Source: Synechococcus sp. ATX 2A4
GTDB lineage: Bacteria > Cyanobacteriota > Cyanobacteriia > PCC-6307 > Cyanobiaceae
NCBI RefSeq assembly: GCF_024346375.1
Contig: NZ_JAGQCV010000004.1
Coordinates: 1-64,000 of the forward strand
Reading direction: 5' to 3'
Length of the DNA: 64,000 nt
The position numbers and the translations under genes were made by a program. The notes beneath the pieces are model-generated. The model was not told where the DNA came from, did no database searches, and saw nothing but the letters and a program-made list of their open reading frames with translations. Positions 18,700 to 27,499 of this stretch are shown one piece after another (the first letter of the stretch is position 1; each line of letters begins with the position of its first letter).

Positions 18700-19347
18700 T
18701 CAGGGCATCGTACGGAGCCTCGGCAGGGGCTGAAGCGCCCCGCCCTGCAGCCGCCAGCCCTCTTCCACCCAGCCCTTGAACAACTCCGGTTCGTGGGTCA
18801 CCACCAGCAGCACCCGGTCCCGCGCCAGCTGTTGCAGCAGTTGCAGCACCTCCTCCCGCACCGACCAGTCGAGGCCGGCGGTGGGTTCATCGAGCAGCAG
18901 CACGGGCGGATCGCGCAGCAACTGCACAGCCAGTGCCAGCCGCCGCTGCTGGCCACCGCTGAGCCGCTCCGGCTGCTGCTGCAGCGACAGCCCCTGCAGC
19001 CCCACCCGGGTGAGCACCTGCTCGACCCGTTCCGCCGGCAGCCGCCGCTGTCCCAGCTTCAGCTCCTGCCCCACCGTGAGGCCGAGAAAATGACGTTCGG
19101 GAAACTGAAACACCAGGCCGCAGAGCCCGCGCCGTTGCCTGGCGTTGAGCGCCTGCCCCTCCCACAGGATTGAGCCGCCATCGGGATCAGCCAGGCCGCA
19201 GATCAGCTCCAGCAGGGTGGTCTTGCCCGAGCCGCTCTGTCCGGCCACCAGGGCGGGCCGGCCCGGCTCCAGGCGCAGCTCCACCCCATCGAGCAGGGCG
19301 GCAGGGGTGGTGGACGGGTGATAGCGCAGGGATCGAAGCTCGAGCAT
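18700..19347 (-). CDS. ABC transporter ATP-binding protein
   Basis: A 215-residue stand-alone ABC ATPase. Walker A is GQSGSGKTT near residue 33; the signature is [16 protein letters not shown], Walker B is [12 protein letters not shown] and the H-loop is VVTHEPELF. It resembles ATPases of the cobalt/ECF type found singly in cyanobacteria; no permease is adjacent, so the substrate is unknown. ATG at 19347 ([11 protein letters not shown]) is chosen over an upstream in-frame start at 19449 because the extra residues are not domain sequence and would overlap the divergent gene. It is upstream of hslO by 14 bases. Confidence 0.88.
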   Translation of the reverse strand: MLELRSLRYHPSTTPAALLDGVELRLEPGRPALVAGQSGSGKTTLLELICGLADPDGGSILWEGQALNARQRRGLCGLVFQFPERHFLGLTVGQELKLGQRRLPAERVEQVLTRVGLQGLSLQQQPERLSGGQQRRLALAVQLLRDPPVLLLDEPTAGLDWSVREEVLQLLQQLARDRVLLVVTHEPELFKGWVEEGWRLQGGALQPLPRLRTMP

Positions 19348-19414
19348 GGCGGGTTTCGCTCCCCCCAGCTTGCTGGATGCGTGTTTGATGGGGGCAACCA
19401 CGCTGTCTGCTCCC

Positions 19415-19867
19415 ATGGACGTTCGATTTCGGGATGTGGATCCCTTCAACTGCTGGATCTGGGTGCGTTTTGCCGCTCCGCCCGGGCAGGGGGAGCGTGG
19501 CTACATCGATACAGCCTTCGAGAGCTGGTTTTTTCTCGGCAAGCTGGGTGGTTTCAACGCCGAGAACCTTCAGGTGCATGAGGAGGGCGTGGATCTCAGC
19601 TGGATGACCTACGAGGGTGACGACGCCGAACGGGCCCTGCCGGCGTTGATGCACAACATGGGCGAGCTGGAATACCAGGAGGAATGGGCCCGCTGCTGGG
19701 TCGATCTCGGCACCAGCGATGGCGTCGCCCTTGATGTGCTGATCAATGCGTTGCGACAGCTCAACAACGACGTGGTGGAGATTGAGGAACTGGTGATCGG
19801 CGGTCTCAACGACGACTGGCCGGTGGAAGACCAGCCCGAGGCGATGTTCGCTCCCGGGGTCAATTGA
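19415..19867 (+). CDS. DUF3531 family protein
   Basis: A 150-residue soluble acidic protein starting MDVRFRDVDPFNCWIWVRF, the characteristic opening of the cyanobacterial/plastid DUF3531 family. Trp- and Glu-rich stretches (EEGVDLSWMTYEGDDAERALP, ELEYQEEWARCWVDLG; quoted in parts) follow. Function is unknown. It is divergent from the ABC ATPase with 67 bases between starts, and rsmE follows after 7 bases. Confidence 0.8.
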   Translation: MDVRFRDVDPFNCWIWVRFAAPPGQGERGYIDTAFESWFFLGKLGGFNAENLQVHEEGVDLSWMTYEGDDAERALPALMHNMGELEYQEEWARCWVDLGTSDGVALDVLINALRQLNNDVVEIEELVIGGLNDDWPVEDQPEAMFAPGVN

Positions 19868-19874
19868 GCGCGGC

Positions 19875-20813
19875 GTGACCCGGGAGCTGCGTCGTCTGCT
19901 GATCGCGCCAGGGCGCCTCGCCCAGGCAGCGGCTGAGCCGCCCGATTCGCTGGCTGCGAAAGCCGCCGCAGGAGGGCAAGCTGCACCTCCCGTCGGCGAG
20001 GGTGCTCTGCCCGTTCTGCAGCTGGAAGATGGCGAAAGCCGCTACCTCAGCCGGGTGCTCCGCTACGGCCCCGGCGACCGGTTTGCGGTGGTCGATGGGG
20101 GCGGCCAGCTGTGGAGCGCGGAGCTGCTTGACCGCAGCAGCGCCCGGCTGGAGCAGCCCCTTTCGGCACCCCTTTTGATCGCGCCCCTGCCCTCGCCTGT
20201 TCTGGAGCTGGCGGTGGCGGTGCCGCGCCGCGATTTCGACACTGTGCTGCGCATGGGCTGCGAACTGGGGGTTGATCGTCTGCAGCCGCTGCTGGCCGAG
20301 CGCACCGTGCAGGGAGTGGAAACAGGCGCACAGGGACGGCGGGAACGTTGGCAGGCGATCGTGCGGGAGGCCTGCGAGCAGTGCGAGCGTCTGTGGCTGC
20401 CGCAGCTGCTCGAACCCATGGCTGCCGCCGCCTGGCTTCAGAACCCGACCGCGCTGGCCAGTGATGCAGCGAACTCGGAGCACGGCCAGAGCCGCTGGCT
20501 GGCCACCACCCGGGCAGCCGGCCTGCCGCTGCTGGGCGAACTGCTGGGGGCAGGAGCGCCGGGCGCCGGGGCAGAACTGCGCGGCTGCCAAGCTGCCGCT
20601 CCCGTTGCTGCGCGCTGGGGAGCCCTCGCCCGGTTGGCGATCGGGCCCGAGGGGGGCTGGACGCCGGCGGAGGAGCAGGTGGCGGCGGAGGCGGGCTGGC
20701 AACCGGTGAGCCTGGGGCCCACGATCCTGCGCACCTCAACGGCGGCTGTGGCAGGCCTCAGCCTGCTGAGCGCCTGGCGAGCGGGGTCATGCGGCGGCGA
20801 AATCGACCGCTGA
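19875..20813 (+). CDS. rsmE: 16S rRNA (uracil-1498-N3)-methyltransferase RsmE
   Basis: A 312-residue SPOUT-class methyltransferase that modifies U1498 of 16S rRNA. An N-terminal PUA-like domain (SRYLSRVLRYGPGDRFAVVDG) is followed by the knotted SAM-binding domain: KL-like VLRMGCELGVDRLQPL, AIGPEGGWTPAEEQ and LGPTILRTSTAAVAGLSLL, which are the diagnostic family motifs. The start is a GTG at 19875. There is an extra Ala/Pro-rich insert after residue 15 and another of about 40 residues before the GPEGG motif. Probably co-transcribed with the DUF3531 gene. Confidence 0.93.
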   Translation: MTRELRRLLIAPGRLAQAAAEPPDSLAAKAAAGGQAAPPVGEGALPVLQLEDGESRYLSRVLRYGPGDRFAVVDGGGQLWSAELLDRSSARLEQPLSAPLLIAPLPSPVLELAVAVPRRDFDTVLRMGCELGVDRLQPLLAERTVQGVETGAQGRRERWQAIVREACEQCERLWLPQLLEPMAAAAWLQNPTALASDAANSEHGQSRWLATTRAAGLPLLGELLGAGAPGAGAELRGCQAAAPVAARWGALARLAIGPEGGWTPAEEQVAAEAGWQPVSLGPTILRTSTAAVAGLSLLSAWRAGSCGGEIDR

Positions 20814-20870
20814 ATGCTTCGGCCGCTGAATCCTGGGGCCCCTTCATCCTGGGGCGGCTGGTTGCCGAGT

Positions 20871-21260
20871 TCAGCTCTTCATCAGGCTGGCGGCCATCGC
20901 CTTGAACGGCCCGATGTTGGCTCCGGCCAGGCGGCGGCGGCGGGAGAGGGCACCTGCGGGGGTGAGGCACTCGGGCGAGAAGGTGACCAGCGATGGGGGC
21001 GGCAGGTTCTCCTGTTCGCGCCGCAGCTCGGCCGCCATGGCTTCCGCAGTGGTGAGCGCGCTGCCAGCAGCACCGGCAGGAGTTTCTGCTGCTGGCGCCG
21101 CCGCCGCGGCGCTGCCAGCGCTGGCCGGTGGAGCCACCGGGGCCACGGTCACTGGGGCCGCGGTCACCGGAGCGATGGTCACGGGGGCCACGGCCGCTGG
21201 CTCAGCGGTGGCGTTCTTGTCGAAGTCGATGAAGAACGAGCCCTTGCGCTTGAACAGCAT
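20871..21260 (-). CDS. Small Ala/Pro/Val-repeat protein, function unknown
   Basis: A 129-residue protein: a short N-terminus MLFKRKGSFFIDFDKNA, an imperfect 5-residue repeat APVT(I/A/V) between about residues 22 and 45, a long Ala-rich linker, and a C-terminus with LVTFSPECLTPAGALSRRRR and GANIGPFKAMAASLM. The C-terminus looks like the conserved part, of a type I associate with picocyanobacterial hypotheticals. No signal peptide. It is divergent from the DUF92 gene. Confidence 0.6.
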   Translation of the reverse strand: MLFKRKGSFFIDFDKNATAEPAAVAPVTIAPVTAAPVTVAPVAPPASAGSAAAAAPAAETPAGAAGSALTTAEAMAAELRREQENLPPPSLVTFSPECLTPAGALSRRRRLAGANIGPFKAMAASLMKS

Positions 21261-21381
21261 GGTGATCCGGACACGGGACGTTGCCAGTGATTATCCGCCG
21301 GCGCCTGCAGCGGGCAGGCGCCGCTTAGGGGAGTGCAACAGAGAGCGGCACGCCACGCCGCCGCTGGAGAGACTGGGGCCT

Positions 21382-22236
21382 GTGCGGTCTGCCCTCTTGA
21401 GGTTTTTGCTGCTGTCGGCCGTGCCGGTGCCGGTGTTCCCGTTCACGGGCCTCGAGGGGTTGCTGGGGGCGCCACCGCCGCTGCCCACCCAGACCCTCCA
21501 GCACTGGATCCTGGCGCTGGTGCTGCATGGCCTGCTGATCAGCGCCGCCCAGCGGTTTCCCTTGCTGACCCGCGCCGGCTGGGTGCATGCGGGCGTGCTC
21601 GGCACGCTGCTGTGGGGTGCGCTCGGCTGGCGCGGCTGGCTTGCGGTGGTGGCCTATCTGGCGCTGGGCTCCCTGGTGACCCGGCTGGGCTTGCGCCAGA
21701 AGCAGCGGCAGGGGCTGGCCGAAGCGCGGGGTGGCCGCCGGGGGCCGGAGAACGTGTGGGGCTCCGCGGCCACCGGAGCCGTGCTGGCCCTGCTCACCAC
21801 CGTGCCGGGAGCGCCGGTGCCACTGCTGCTGCTGGGCTTTGGGGCCAGTTTCGCCGCCAAGCTCGCCGACACCTGCGGCAGTGAGATCGGCAAGCGCTGG
21901 GGGCGTCACACCGTGTTGATCACCTCCCTGCGGCCGGTGCCCGCCGGCACGGAAGGGGCGATCAGCCTGGAGGGGAGCGTTGCCAGCCTGGTGGGCAGCG
22001 CCGTGATGGTGCTGGTGCTCAAGCTGCTGGGGCTGCTGGGAACGGTCCCCGCGCTGCTGCTGGCCCTGTGGGTGGGGGTGTTGGCCACCCTGCTGGAGAG
22101 CTGGATCGGCGCCACCCTGCAGGGGCGGGTGGCCTGGCTGACCAACGAACTCGTGAACGGGATCCAGACACTGCTGGCGGCGTTGATCGCCATGGGGCTG
22201 GCCTGGGGCGCCGTGGCGCTGGGCCTGACGGCCTGA
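21382..22236 (+). CDS. DUF92 / TIGR00297 membrane protein (VTE6-type phytyl-phosphate kinase)
   Basis: A 284-residue polytopic membrane protein starting at GTG 21382. Several hydrophobic helices surround the motif FGASFAAKLADTCGSEIGKRWGR, with RPVPAGTEGAISLEGS following, both typical of DUF92. In plants and cyanobacteria members of this family act as phytyl-phosphate kinases that salvage phytol from chlorophyll for tocopherol; whether this protein does so is inferred. The longer open frame upstream overlaps the divergent gene and is not used. Confidence 0.82.
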   Translation: MRSALLRFLLLSAVPVPVFPFTGLEGLLGAPPPLPTQTLQHWILALVLHGLLISAAQRFPLLTRAGWVHAGVLGTLLWGALGWRGWLAVVAYLALGSLVTRLGLRQKQRQGLAEARGGRRGPENVWGSAATGAVLALLTTVPGAPVPLLLLGFGASFAAKLADTCGSEIGKRWGRHTVLITSLRPVPAGTEGAISLEGSVASLVGSAVMVLVLKLLGLLGTVPALLLALWVGVLATLLESWIGATLQGRVAWLTNELVNGIQTLLAALIAMGLAWGAVALGLTA

Positions 22237-22252
22237 TTCAGGGCCGGCCGAT

Positions 22253-23068
22253 TCACGCTTGAGCAAACAGATCGCTCCATTCGCCGCTGAGTTCCTGGCG
22301 CAGCAGCGCCGCCAGCCGCTCGAAGCGGCGTTGGGCCACCCGCGCCCGGATGCCCAGCTCCTCGCCCAGCTCTCGCCAGGAGGCCCCCTCCAGCACCCGC
22401 CCTTCCAGCAGTCGCCGCTCGTTGACCTCCAGGCCTTGCAGGCGTTGGTGGATCCAGTTCTGCGGTTCCGGTTCGGAGCAGGCGGACTCGCTCAGGTGAT
22501 CAGGCCGGCAGGGATGGGGAGCTTCCCGGGCGGTGAGCTTCTCCACCAGGGTGGTGGCGCAGGCCTCAGCTGTGCCCACCGCCGCATCGAGGCTGGAGCA
22601 CTGCAGGGCCCGGTGCAGGCCGCAGGCTTCCTGCCACTGGGCCACGGAGCAGCCCAGGGCGATCGCCAGCTCCGCTTCACGGAGCGCGGGCTGTTGTTGG
22701 TGAAGGCGTTGCTGTTGCAGGGTCTGGCCGCGTTGGTGCAGATCGCGCAGCAGGCGTGAGCCCTTCAGGGGCTGTTCGTTGTCGCGCAGGTGATGCTGCA
22801 TGGCGCCGCGGATGAAGGGCACGGCGAAGCTGCTGAGCGAGGCGCCCTGGGCCGGATCGAAGGCTTCCACCGCGCGGATCAGACCGATCGAGCCCTGTTG
22901 CACCAGATCGTCGAACGGCACGGCGGTGCGGGGCCGGAGGCGGTTGGCCACCTGGCGCACCAGGGGCAGGTTGAATTCCACGATCTTGTTGCGGTCGCGC
23001 AGATGGCCGCTGCGCTGGTACTGCGCCAGCAGCTCGGGATTGCGACGTTGAAAGACGGTGAGCGTCAT
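22253..23068 (-). CDS. RNA polymerase sigma-70 family factor (group 3, SigF-like)
   Basis: A protein of about 271 residues starting MTLTVFQRRNPEL. Region 2 is DDLVQQGSIGLIRAVEAFDP followed by SSFAVPFIRGAMQHHLRD, which is closer to SigF/SigB-type alternative factors (YIRGEIQHYLRD) than to group 1 or 2. Region 4 has ASWRELGEELGIRARVAQ as the helix-turn-helix. ATG at 23068 is preferred over 23110. It probably directs a stress or surface-structure regulon; no anti-sigma gene is adjacent. An imperfect inverted repeat lies 83-115 bases upstream. Confidence 0.85.
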   Translation of the reverse strand: MTLTVFQRRNPELLAQYQRSGHLRDRNKIVEFNLPLVRQVANRLRPRTAVPFDDLVQQGSIGLIRAVEAFDPAQGASLSSFAVPFIRGAMQHHLRDNEQPLKGSRLLRDLHQRGQTLQQQRLHQQQPALREAELAIALGCSVAQWQEACGLHRALQCSSLDAAVGTAEACATTLVEKLTAREAPHPCRPDHLSESACSEPEPQNWIHQRLQGLEVNERRLLEGRVLEGASWRELGEELGIRARVAQRRFERLAALLRQELSGEWSDLFAQA

Positions 23069-23150
23069 GGTGGGAAACCGGTGGTGACAACGGGATGTCC
23101 GTGGAATCACCTTCTCGCCGGTGGCCCCTGCCCCACCATCCCCATTCCCG

Positions 23151-23183
23151 GTGATTTCGCCTCCCCCTTATGGGTGAGATCAC
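23151..23183. promoter_or_regulatory. Imperfect inverted repeat upstream of the sigma-factor gene
   Basis: gtgatttcgcc (23151-23161) and ggtgagatcac (23173-23183) form an 11-bp inverted repeat with two mismatches and an 11-base spacer. It lies in the 155-base gap between the GDSL gene and the sigma-factor start. It could be an operator for autoregulation or an RNA hairpin; no known consensus matches. Confidence 0.35.
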
Positions 23184-23223
23184 GGAGGTTCCCGCGCGCT
23201 CAGGCAGGGAATGAACCAGCAGG

Positions 23224-23922
23224 TCAGGCCGGGGTGCGGCTGTGTTGCGGCTCCAGCGAAGCCCAGCGCAACAGGGCCGGCCACTGCTTCAGCCGCTCAT
23301 AGAGATGACGGTGGCCGGCGCCGTTGAGGTGCAGCCCGTCGCTGCCGAGCAGCCGCAGCCAGTGGGGATCCTCCAGCAGGCCATCGAGCAACGGCAGGAA
23401 CGGCACATCCGCTTCGAGGCAGGCCTCCTCCAGCAGGCCCTCGTAGTGGCGCACGGTGGCCAGGTTGTACCAGAGGCAGCCGGCGAAAGGCATCACCGCC
23501 TCATCCACCGGGGTGAGACCGATCACCATCACCGGCGCCAGCCGCCGGGCCTGGTGCAGCAGTTGCTGCAGGCCGAACAGGAACGCCTCCGGGGCCAGTT
23601 GGTGGCGCCCGTCCGGCCGTCCCACCCGGGCCGTGTCGTTCAGCCCGATGCCCAGCAGGATCCCCTGGGGGCTTTGGCGCCGCAGCTCACCGCGGCAGCG
23701 CACTTCCGCCTCCAGCCGCGCCGCCAGCCGCTCGAGGCCATCGCCGCGCACGCCGAGGTTGTAGAGCACGGGCCCATCCGGGATCTCCATCCAGTGGCGC
23801 CGCAGTTGCTCGCACCAACCGCCCCCATCGGGGTCTCCCCAGCCGTACACGCCGCTGTCGCCCAGCACGATCAGCTTGCGGGGCGGGGGTGGGGCCGCCG
23901 TGCCAGGCGTCGGGAGAGTCAG
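23224..23922 (-). CDS. SGNH/GDSL-type hydrolase
   Basis: A protein of about 232 residues with block I VLGDSGVYGWGD (nucleophile Ser of GDS), block II-like YNLGVRGDGLERLA (Gly), block III LLGIGLNDTA (GxND) and block V DGLHLNGAGHRHL (DxxH). This is the SGNH esterase/lipase fold, TAP-like; the substrate is unknown. The 5' end is uncertain: no ATG, GTG or TTG fits ahead of the first motif. A CTG at 23922 overlaps the aminotransferase stop as CTGA; a GTG just before the GDS motif would cut too close. Confidence 0.75.
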   Translation of the reverse strand: MTLPTPGTAAPPPPRKLIVLGDSGVYGWGDPDGGGWCEQLRRHWMEIPDGPVLYNLGVRGDGLERLAARLEAEVRCRGELRRQSPQGILLGIGLNDTARVGRPDGRHQLAPEAFLFGLQQLLHQARRLAPVMVIGLTPVDEAVMPFAGCLWYNLATVRHYEGLLEEACLEADVPFLPLLDGLLEDPHWLRLLGSDGLHLNGAGHRHLYERLKQWPALLRWASLEPQHSRTPA

Positions 23923-25097
23923 AGCCCGTTCAGGAAACGGCCGAGGCGCTGGAGGCCGTCGTCGATGGTGGCGGGAGAGGCCGCACAGGAGAGGCGGATG
24001 CAGCGGTCGTCGCCAAAGGCCACCCCGGGAACCACCGCCAGCCCCTGCTCCTCCAGCAGCCGGTTGGAGAAGGTCATGGAATCCAGGCCATGGCCGCTGA
24101 TGTCCGGGAAGGCGTAGAAGGCCCCTTCCGGTTGCTGCAGGGTGAGGCCGGGCAGCGCCATCAGCCCGGCGCTCAACAGCGCCCGGCGCTGGTTGAACTC
24201 CTGGGCCATGGCATGGACGCAATCACGCGGGGCGGTGATCGCCGCCAGGGCGCCGTACTGGGCGAAGGTGCAGACGTTGCTGGTGCTCTGGCTTTGCAGG
24301 GCGCTGGCGGCGGCGATCACATCCTTGCGGCCGGCGAGATAACCCACCCGCCAGCCGGTCATGGCCCAGCCCTTGGCAAAGCCGTTGACGATGAAAATGC
24401 GGTCGGCGAGGTCGGGAGCCAGGGCCGCCAGGCTGTGGTGCTCCAGGCCGGGCGCCAGCAGGAATTCGTAGATCTCATCGCTCACCACTGCCACCTGGGG
24501 ATGGCGGCGCAGCACGGCGGCCAGCTGCTCCAGCTCCTGCCGGCCGAGCACCAGGCCCGAGGGGTTGGAGGGGCTGTTGATCACCAGCAGCTTGCTGTTG
24601 GCCGTGATGGCGGCCTCAAGTTGGTCGGGTTGGAGCCGGAAGCCCTGATCGGGTGCGGTGGGCAGCACGCGCACCGTGGCGCCTGCCAGGTGCGCCATCT
24701 CCGGATAGCTGAGCCAGTAGGGGGCCGGCAGCAGCACCTCGTCGCCGGGGTCGAGCAGCACCTGGAAGAGGTTGTAGAGCGCCTGTTTGCCGCCATTGGT
24801 GACCAGCACCTGATCGGCCGTGGTGGGCACCCCGTTTTCCTCGCTCAGCTTCTGGGCCAGGGCTTGCCGCAGCAGCGGTTCGCCGGCAGCGGGCCCATAG
24901 CGCGTGGCGCCCTCCTCAAGGGCCCGGCTGGCGGCCAGGCGGATGAAGGCGGGCGTTTCGAAATCCGGCTCCCCCGCGCTGAGGCCGCAGATGTCCTGGC
25001 CGTCGGCTCGCAACTGGCGCGCCCGGGCCGTGATCGCCAGGGTGAGGGACGGCTGGAGGGCCCGGGCCCGGGCCGAAAGTGCCAACGGGCTGGTCAT
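23919..25097 (-). CDS. aspC: PLP-dependent aminotransferase (aspartate aminotransferase type)
   Basis: A 392-residue class I aminotransferase, probably aspartate/prephenate type. Substrate and PLP motifs are SAGEPDFETPAFIR near residue 40, NSPSNPSGLV, SDEIYEFLL and NGFAKGWAMTGWRVGY, the last with the PLP Lys. RLSCAAS near the end contains the carboxylate-binding Arg. ATG at 25097 (MTSPLALSARARALQPS) is chosen because it aligns with family starts; ATG at 25127 would add ten residues. The following hydrolase gene overlaps its stop. aspC is a tentative symbol. Confidence 0.88.
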   Translation of the reverse strand: MTSPLALSARARALQPSLTLAITARARQLRADGQDICGLSAGEPDFETPAFIRLAASRALEEGATRYGPAAGEPLLRQALAQKLSEENGVPTTADQVLVTNGGKQALYNLFQVLLDPGDEVLLPAPYWLSYPEMAHLAGATVRVLPTAPDQGFRLQPDQLEAAITANSKLLVINSPSNPSGLVLGRQELEQLAAVLRRHPQVAVVSDEIYEFLLAPGLEHHSLAALAPDLADRIFIVNGFAKGWAMTGWRVGYLAGRKDVIAAASALQSQSTSNVCTFAQYGALAAITAPRDCVHAMAQEFNQRRALLSAGLMALPGLTLQQPEGAFYAFPDISGHGLDSMTFSNRLLEEQGLAVVPGVAFGDDRCIRLSCAASPATIDDGLQRLGRFLNGL

Positions 25098-25283
25098 CAG
25101 CGGAGGAGGTGCAATCGGCCGCGACATGGGCGCCGGGGCACTCCAGTGTTGGAATGCCTTTGATAAGGGGATCAAACATCCTGCCTGACGCTGCGGCCGC
25201 TTTGCCCTGTGCCTGGGCAGGTTGTCATCAGCGGCCCCTGGATCCTTTCCATAGGATCCCGATCACGCCGGGGCGATGCGGAG

Positions 25284-26063
25284 ATGGACCCGACCGAACC
25301 CCTGGCCGGCGCCATGGTGCAACCCAGCCTCTTCGGTGGCGCGGCGTCGGACGCGATCGCAGACGGGAGCGCAAGCGCTGCCACCCGCGATCCAACGGCG
25401 GCCCTGGCGGCCCTGCACGGCGCCTGTGGGGCCTGCCGCCGCTGCGGGCTCGCGCTGGGGCGGCAGCAGGTGGTGGTGAGCCGCGGCAATCCGGCCGCCT
25501 CGCTGATGGTGATCGGCGAGGGCCCAGGCGCCCAGGAAGATGCCAGTGGCTCGCCGTTTGTGGGCCGCGCCGGCCAGTTGCTTGATCAGATGTTCGCCAG
25601 CGTGGCGATCGACACCCGGCAGGACGCCTACGTCTGCAATGTGGTGAAGTGCCGTCCGCCGGACAACCGCAAGCCCACGCCGGAGGAAATGGCGGCTTGC
25701 CTGCCCTGGCTGCTGCAACAGATCGAGCTGGTGCAGCCCAAGGTGCTGGTGCTGGCCGGCGCCACGGCGATGGAGGGGGTGTTGGGCCTGAAGGGGGGGA
25801 TCACCAAGCTGCGCGGCCAGTGGCGGCAATGGCGGGGGCTGTGGTGCCTGCCGATCTTTCACCCTTCTTATCTGCTGCGCAATCCATCGCGGGAGCGCGG
25901 CACCCCCAAATGGCTCACCTGGCAGGACCTCCAGGACGTGCGCCGCCGCCTTCATCAGCTGGAGGCAGGCTCAGCCCAGCTGGACGCAGGCGGGGCATCA
26001 GCTGGAGCGGCCCCAGCGACCACCCCAGCGGCCGGTCGGGCTATGGATGCTTCCGCCGACTGA
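25284..26063 (+). CDS. Uracil-DNA glycosylase, family 4 (Fe-S)
   Basis: A 259-residue type 4 UDG that excises uracil from [18 protein letters not shown] supplies two of the 4Fe-4S Cys, [25 protein letters not shown] is the uracil-pocket motif (GEGPGxxED), [13 protein letters not shown] gives another Cys, and [10 protein letters not shown] is the motif B His region. The C-terminal 35 residues are Ala-rich and poorly ordered. ATG at 25284 is the likely start; 25314 is possible. Nearby ispG is also an Fe-S enzyme, but no operon link is proven: 62 bases separate them. Confidence 0.9.
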   Translation: MDPTEPLAGAMVQPSLFGGAASDAIADGSASAATRDPTAALAALHGACGACRRCGLALGRQQVVVSRGNPAASLMVIGEGPGAQEDASGSPFVGRAGQLLDQMFASVAIDTRQDAYVCNVVKCRPPDNRKPTPEEMAACLPWLLQQIELVQPKVLVLAGATAMEGVLGLKGGITKLRGQWRQWRGLWCLPIFHPSYLLRNPSRERGTPKWLTWQDLQDVRRRLHQLEAGSAQLDAGGASAGAAPATTPAAGRAMDASAD

Positions 26064-26125
26064 GCACGCCGGTTGCAGGCCTGTCTGTGGCAGTGTTGGG
26101 GCCAGTTCCCCGGCCTCCAGCTCCG

Positions 26126-27370
26126 ATGACCGGCACCGTGGCCCGTCCCCAGACCGCCCCGGCAGGTCTGCCCGCCGACTGGGCCAGCAATCCGCGCTAC
26201 GACACGGTGATCACCCGCCGCAAGACCCGCAGCGTGCGGGTGGGCGATGTCTGGGTGGGCAGCGACCACCCGGTGGTGGTGCAGTCGATGATCAACGAGG
26301 ACACCCTTGACATCGCGGGTGCCACCGCCGGCATCCGCCGGCTCCACGAAGCCGGCTGCGAGATCGTGCGGCTCACGGTGCCGAGCCTGGGCCATGCCCG
26401 GGCGGTGGGGGAGATCCGCAAGCGCCTCGAAGACAGCTATCAACCGGTGCCGCTGGTGGCCGACGTGCACCACAACGGCATGAAGATCGCCCTGGAGGTG
26501 GCCCAGCACGTCGACAAGGTGCGCATCAACCCGGGGCTGTATGTGTTCGACAAACCCGACCCCAACCGCAGCGAATTCACGCCCGAGGAAGTGGCGGCGA
26601 TCGGTGAGCGCATCCAGGCCACGCTCGAACCGCTGGTGACCCTGCTGAAGGAGCAGGACAAGGGCCTGCGCATCGGCGTGAACCACGGCTCGTTGGCCGA
26701 GCGGATGCTGTTCACCTACGGCGACACGCCACTGGGGATGGTGGAGAGCGCCATGGAGTTCATCCACATCTGCGATCGCCTCGATTTCCACAACATCGTG
26801 GTGTCGATGAAGGCCTCGCGGGCGCCGGTGATGCTGGCCGCCTACCGGATGATGGCCGACAGAATGGACGCCGAAGGCTTCCACTACCCGCTGCACCTGG
26901 GCGTCACCGAGGCAGGTGACGGCGATTACGGCCGCATCAAGAGCACCGCCGGCATCGCCACCCTGCTGGCCGAGGGCCTGGGTGACACGATCCGGGTGTC
27001 GCTCACCGAGGCACCGGAGAAAGAGATCCCGGTCTGCTACTCGATTCTGCAGGCGCTGGGCCTGCGCAAAACGATGGTGGAGTACGTGGCCTGCCCCAGC
27101 TGCGGCCGCACCCTGTTCAACCTGGAGGAGGTGCTGCACGTGGTGCGCAATGCCACCGCCCACCTCACCGGCCTCGACATCGCCGTGATGGGTTGCATCG
27201 TCAATGGCCCGGGCGAAATGGCCGATGCCGACTACGGCTACGTGGGTAAAACCCCTGGCACCATCTCCCTTTACCGCGGCCGCGAGGAAATCCGCCGGGT
27301 GCCGGAGGCCGAAGGAGTGGAGGCGTTGATCGCCTTGATCAAGGAAGACGGCCGCTGGGTCGATCCCTGA
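26126..27370 (+). CDS. ispG: 4-hydroxy-3-methylbut-2-enyl diphosphate synthase IspG
   Basis: A 414-residue enzyme of the MEP isoprenoid pathway (GcpE), converting MEcPP to HMBPP with a 4Fe-4S cluster. It contains [16 protein letters not shown] near residue 50, [24 protein letters not shown], and the C-terminal cluster ligands in [14 protein letters not shown] and GCIVNGPGE. In cyanobacteria the electrons come from ferredoxin. The ATG at 26126 is used; the frame extends upstream through the overlapping udg gene but is not protein-like there. Feeds carotenoid and phytol synthesis. Confidence 0.95.
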   Translation: MTGTVARPQTAPAGLPADWASNPRYDTVITRRKTRSVRVGDVWVGSDHPVVVQSMINEDTLDIAGATAGIRRLHEAGCEIVRLTVPSLGHARAVGEIRKRLEDSYQPVPLVADVHHNGMKIALEVAQHVDKVRINPGLYVFDKPDPNRSEFTPEEVAAIGERIQATLEPLVTLLKEQDKGLRIGVNHGSLAERMLFTYGDTPLGMVESAMEFIHICDRLDFHNIVVSMKASRAPVMLAAYRMMADRMDAEGFHYPLHLGVTEAGDGDYGRIKSTAGIATLLAEGLGDTIRVSLTEAPEKEIPVCYSILQALGLRKTMVEYVACPSCGRTLFNLEEVLHVVRNATAHLTGLDIAVMGCIVNGPGEMADADYGYVGKTPGTISLYRGREEIRRVPEAEGVEALIALIKEDGRWVDP

Positions 27371-27499
27371 GGCCGTTGCCGCCTGGGGGCCCACCTCCAG
27401 TCACATCCGGAAGCGCCTGCATCCCTGACCCACCCTGTCCTGCGCCGCCTGACACGGGCTAGTTTGTTGACAAGTAAAAACGCTCACGAGGCCGAGAGC

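Noticed and set aside
25955-27394. Open frame (479 codons) on the minus strand opposite ispG
   Set aside because: His/Gly-rich translation typical of an antisense frame; ispG carries the conserved Fe-S motifs.
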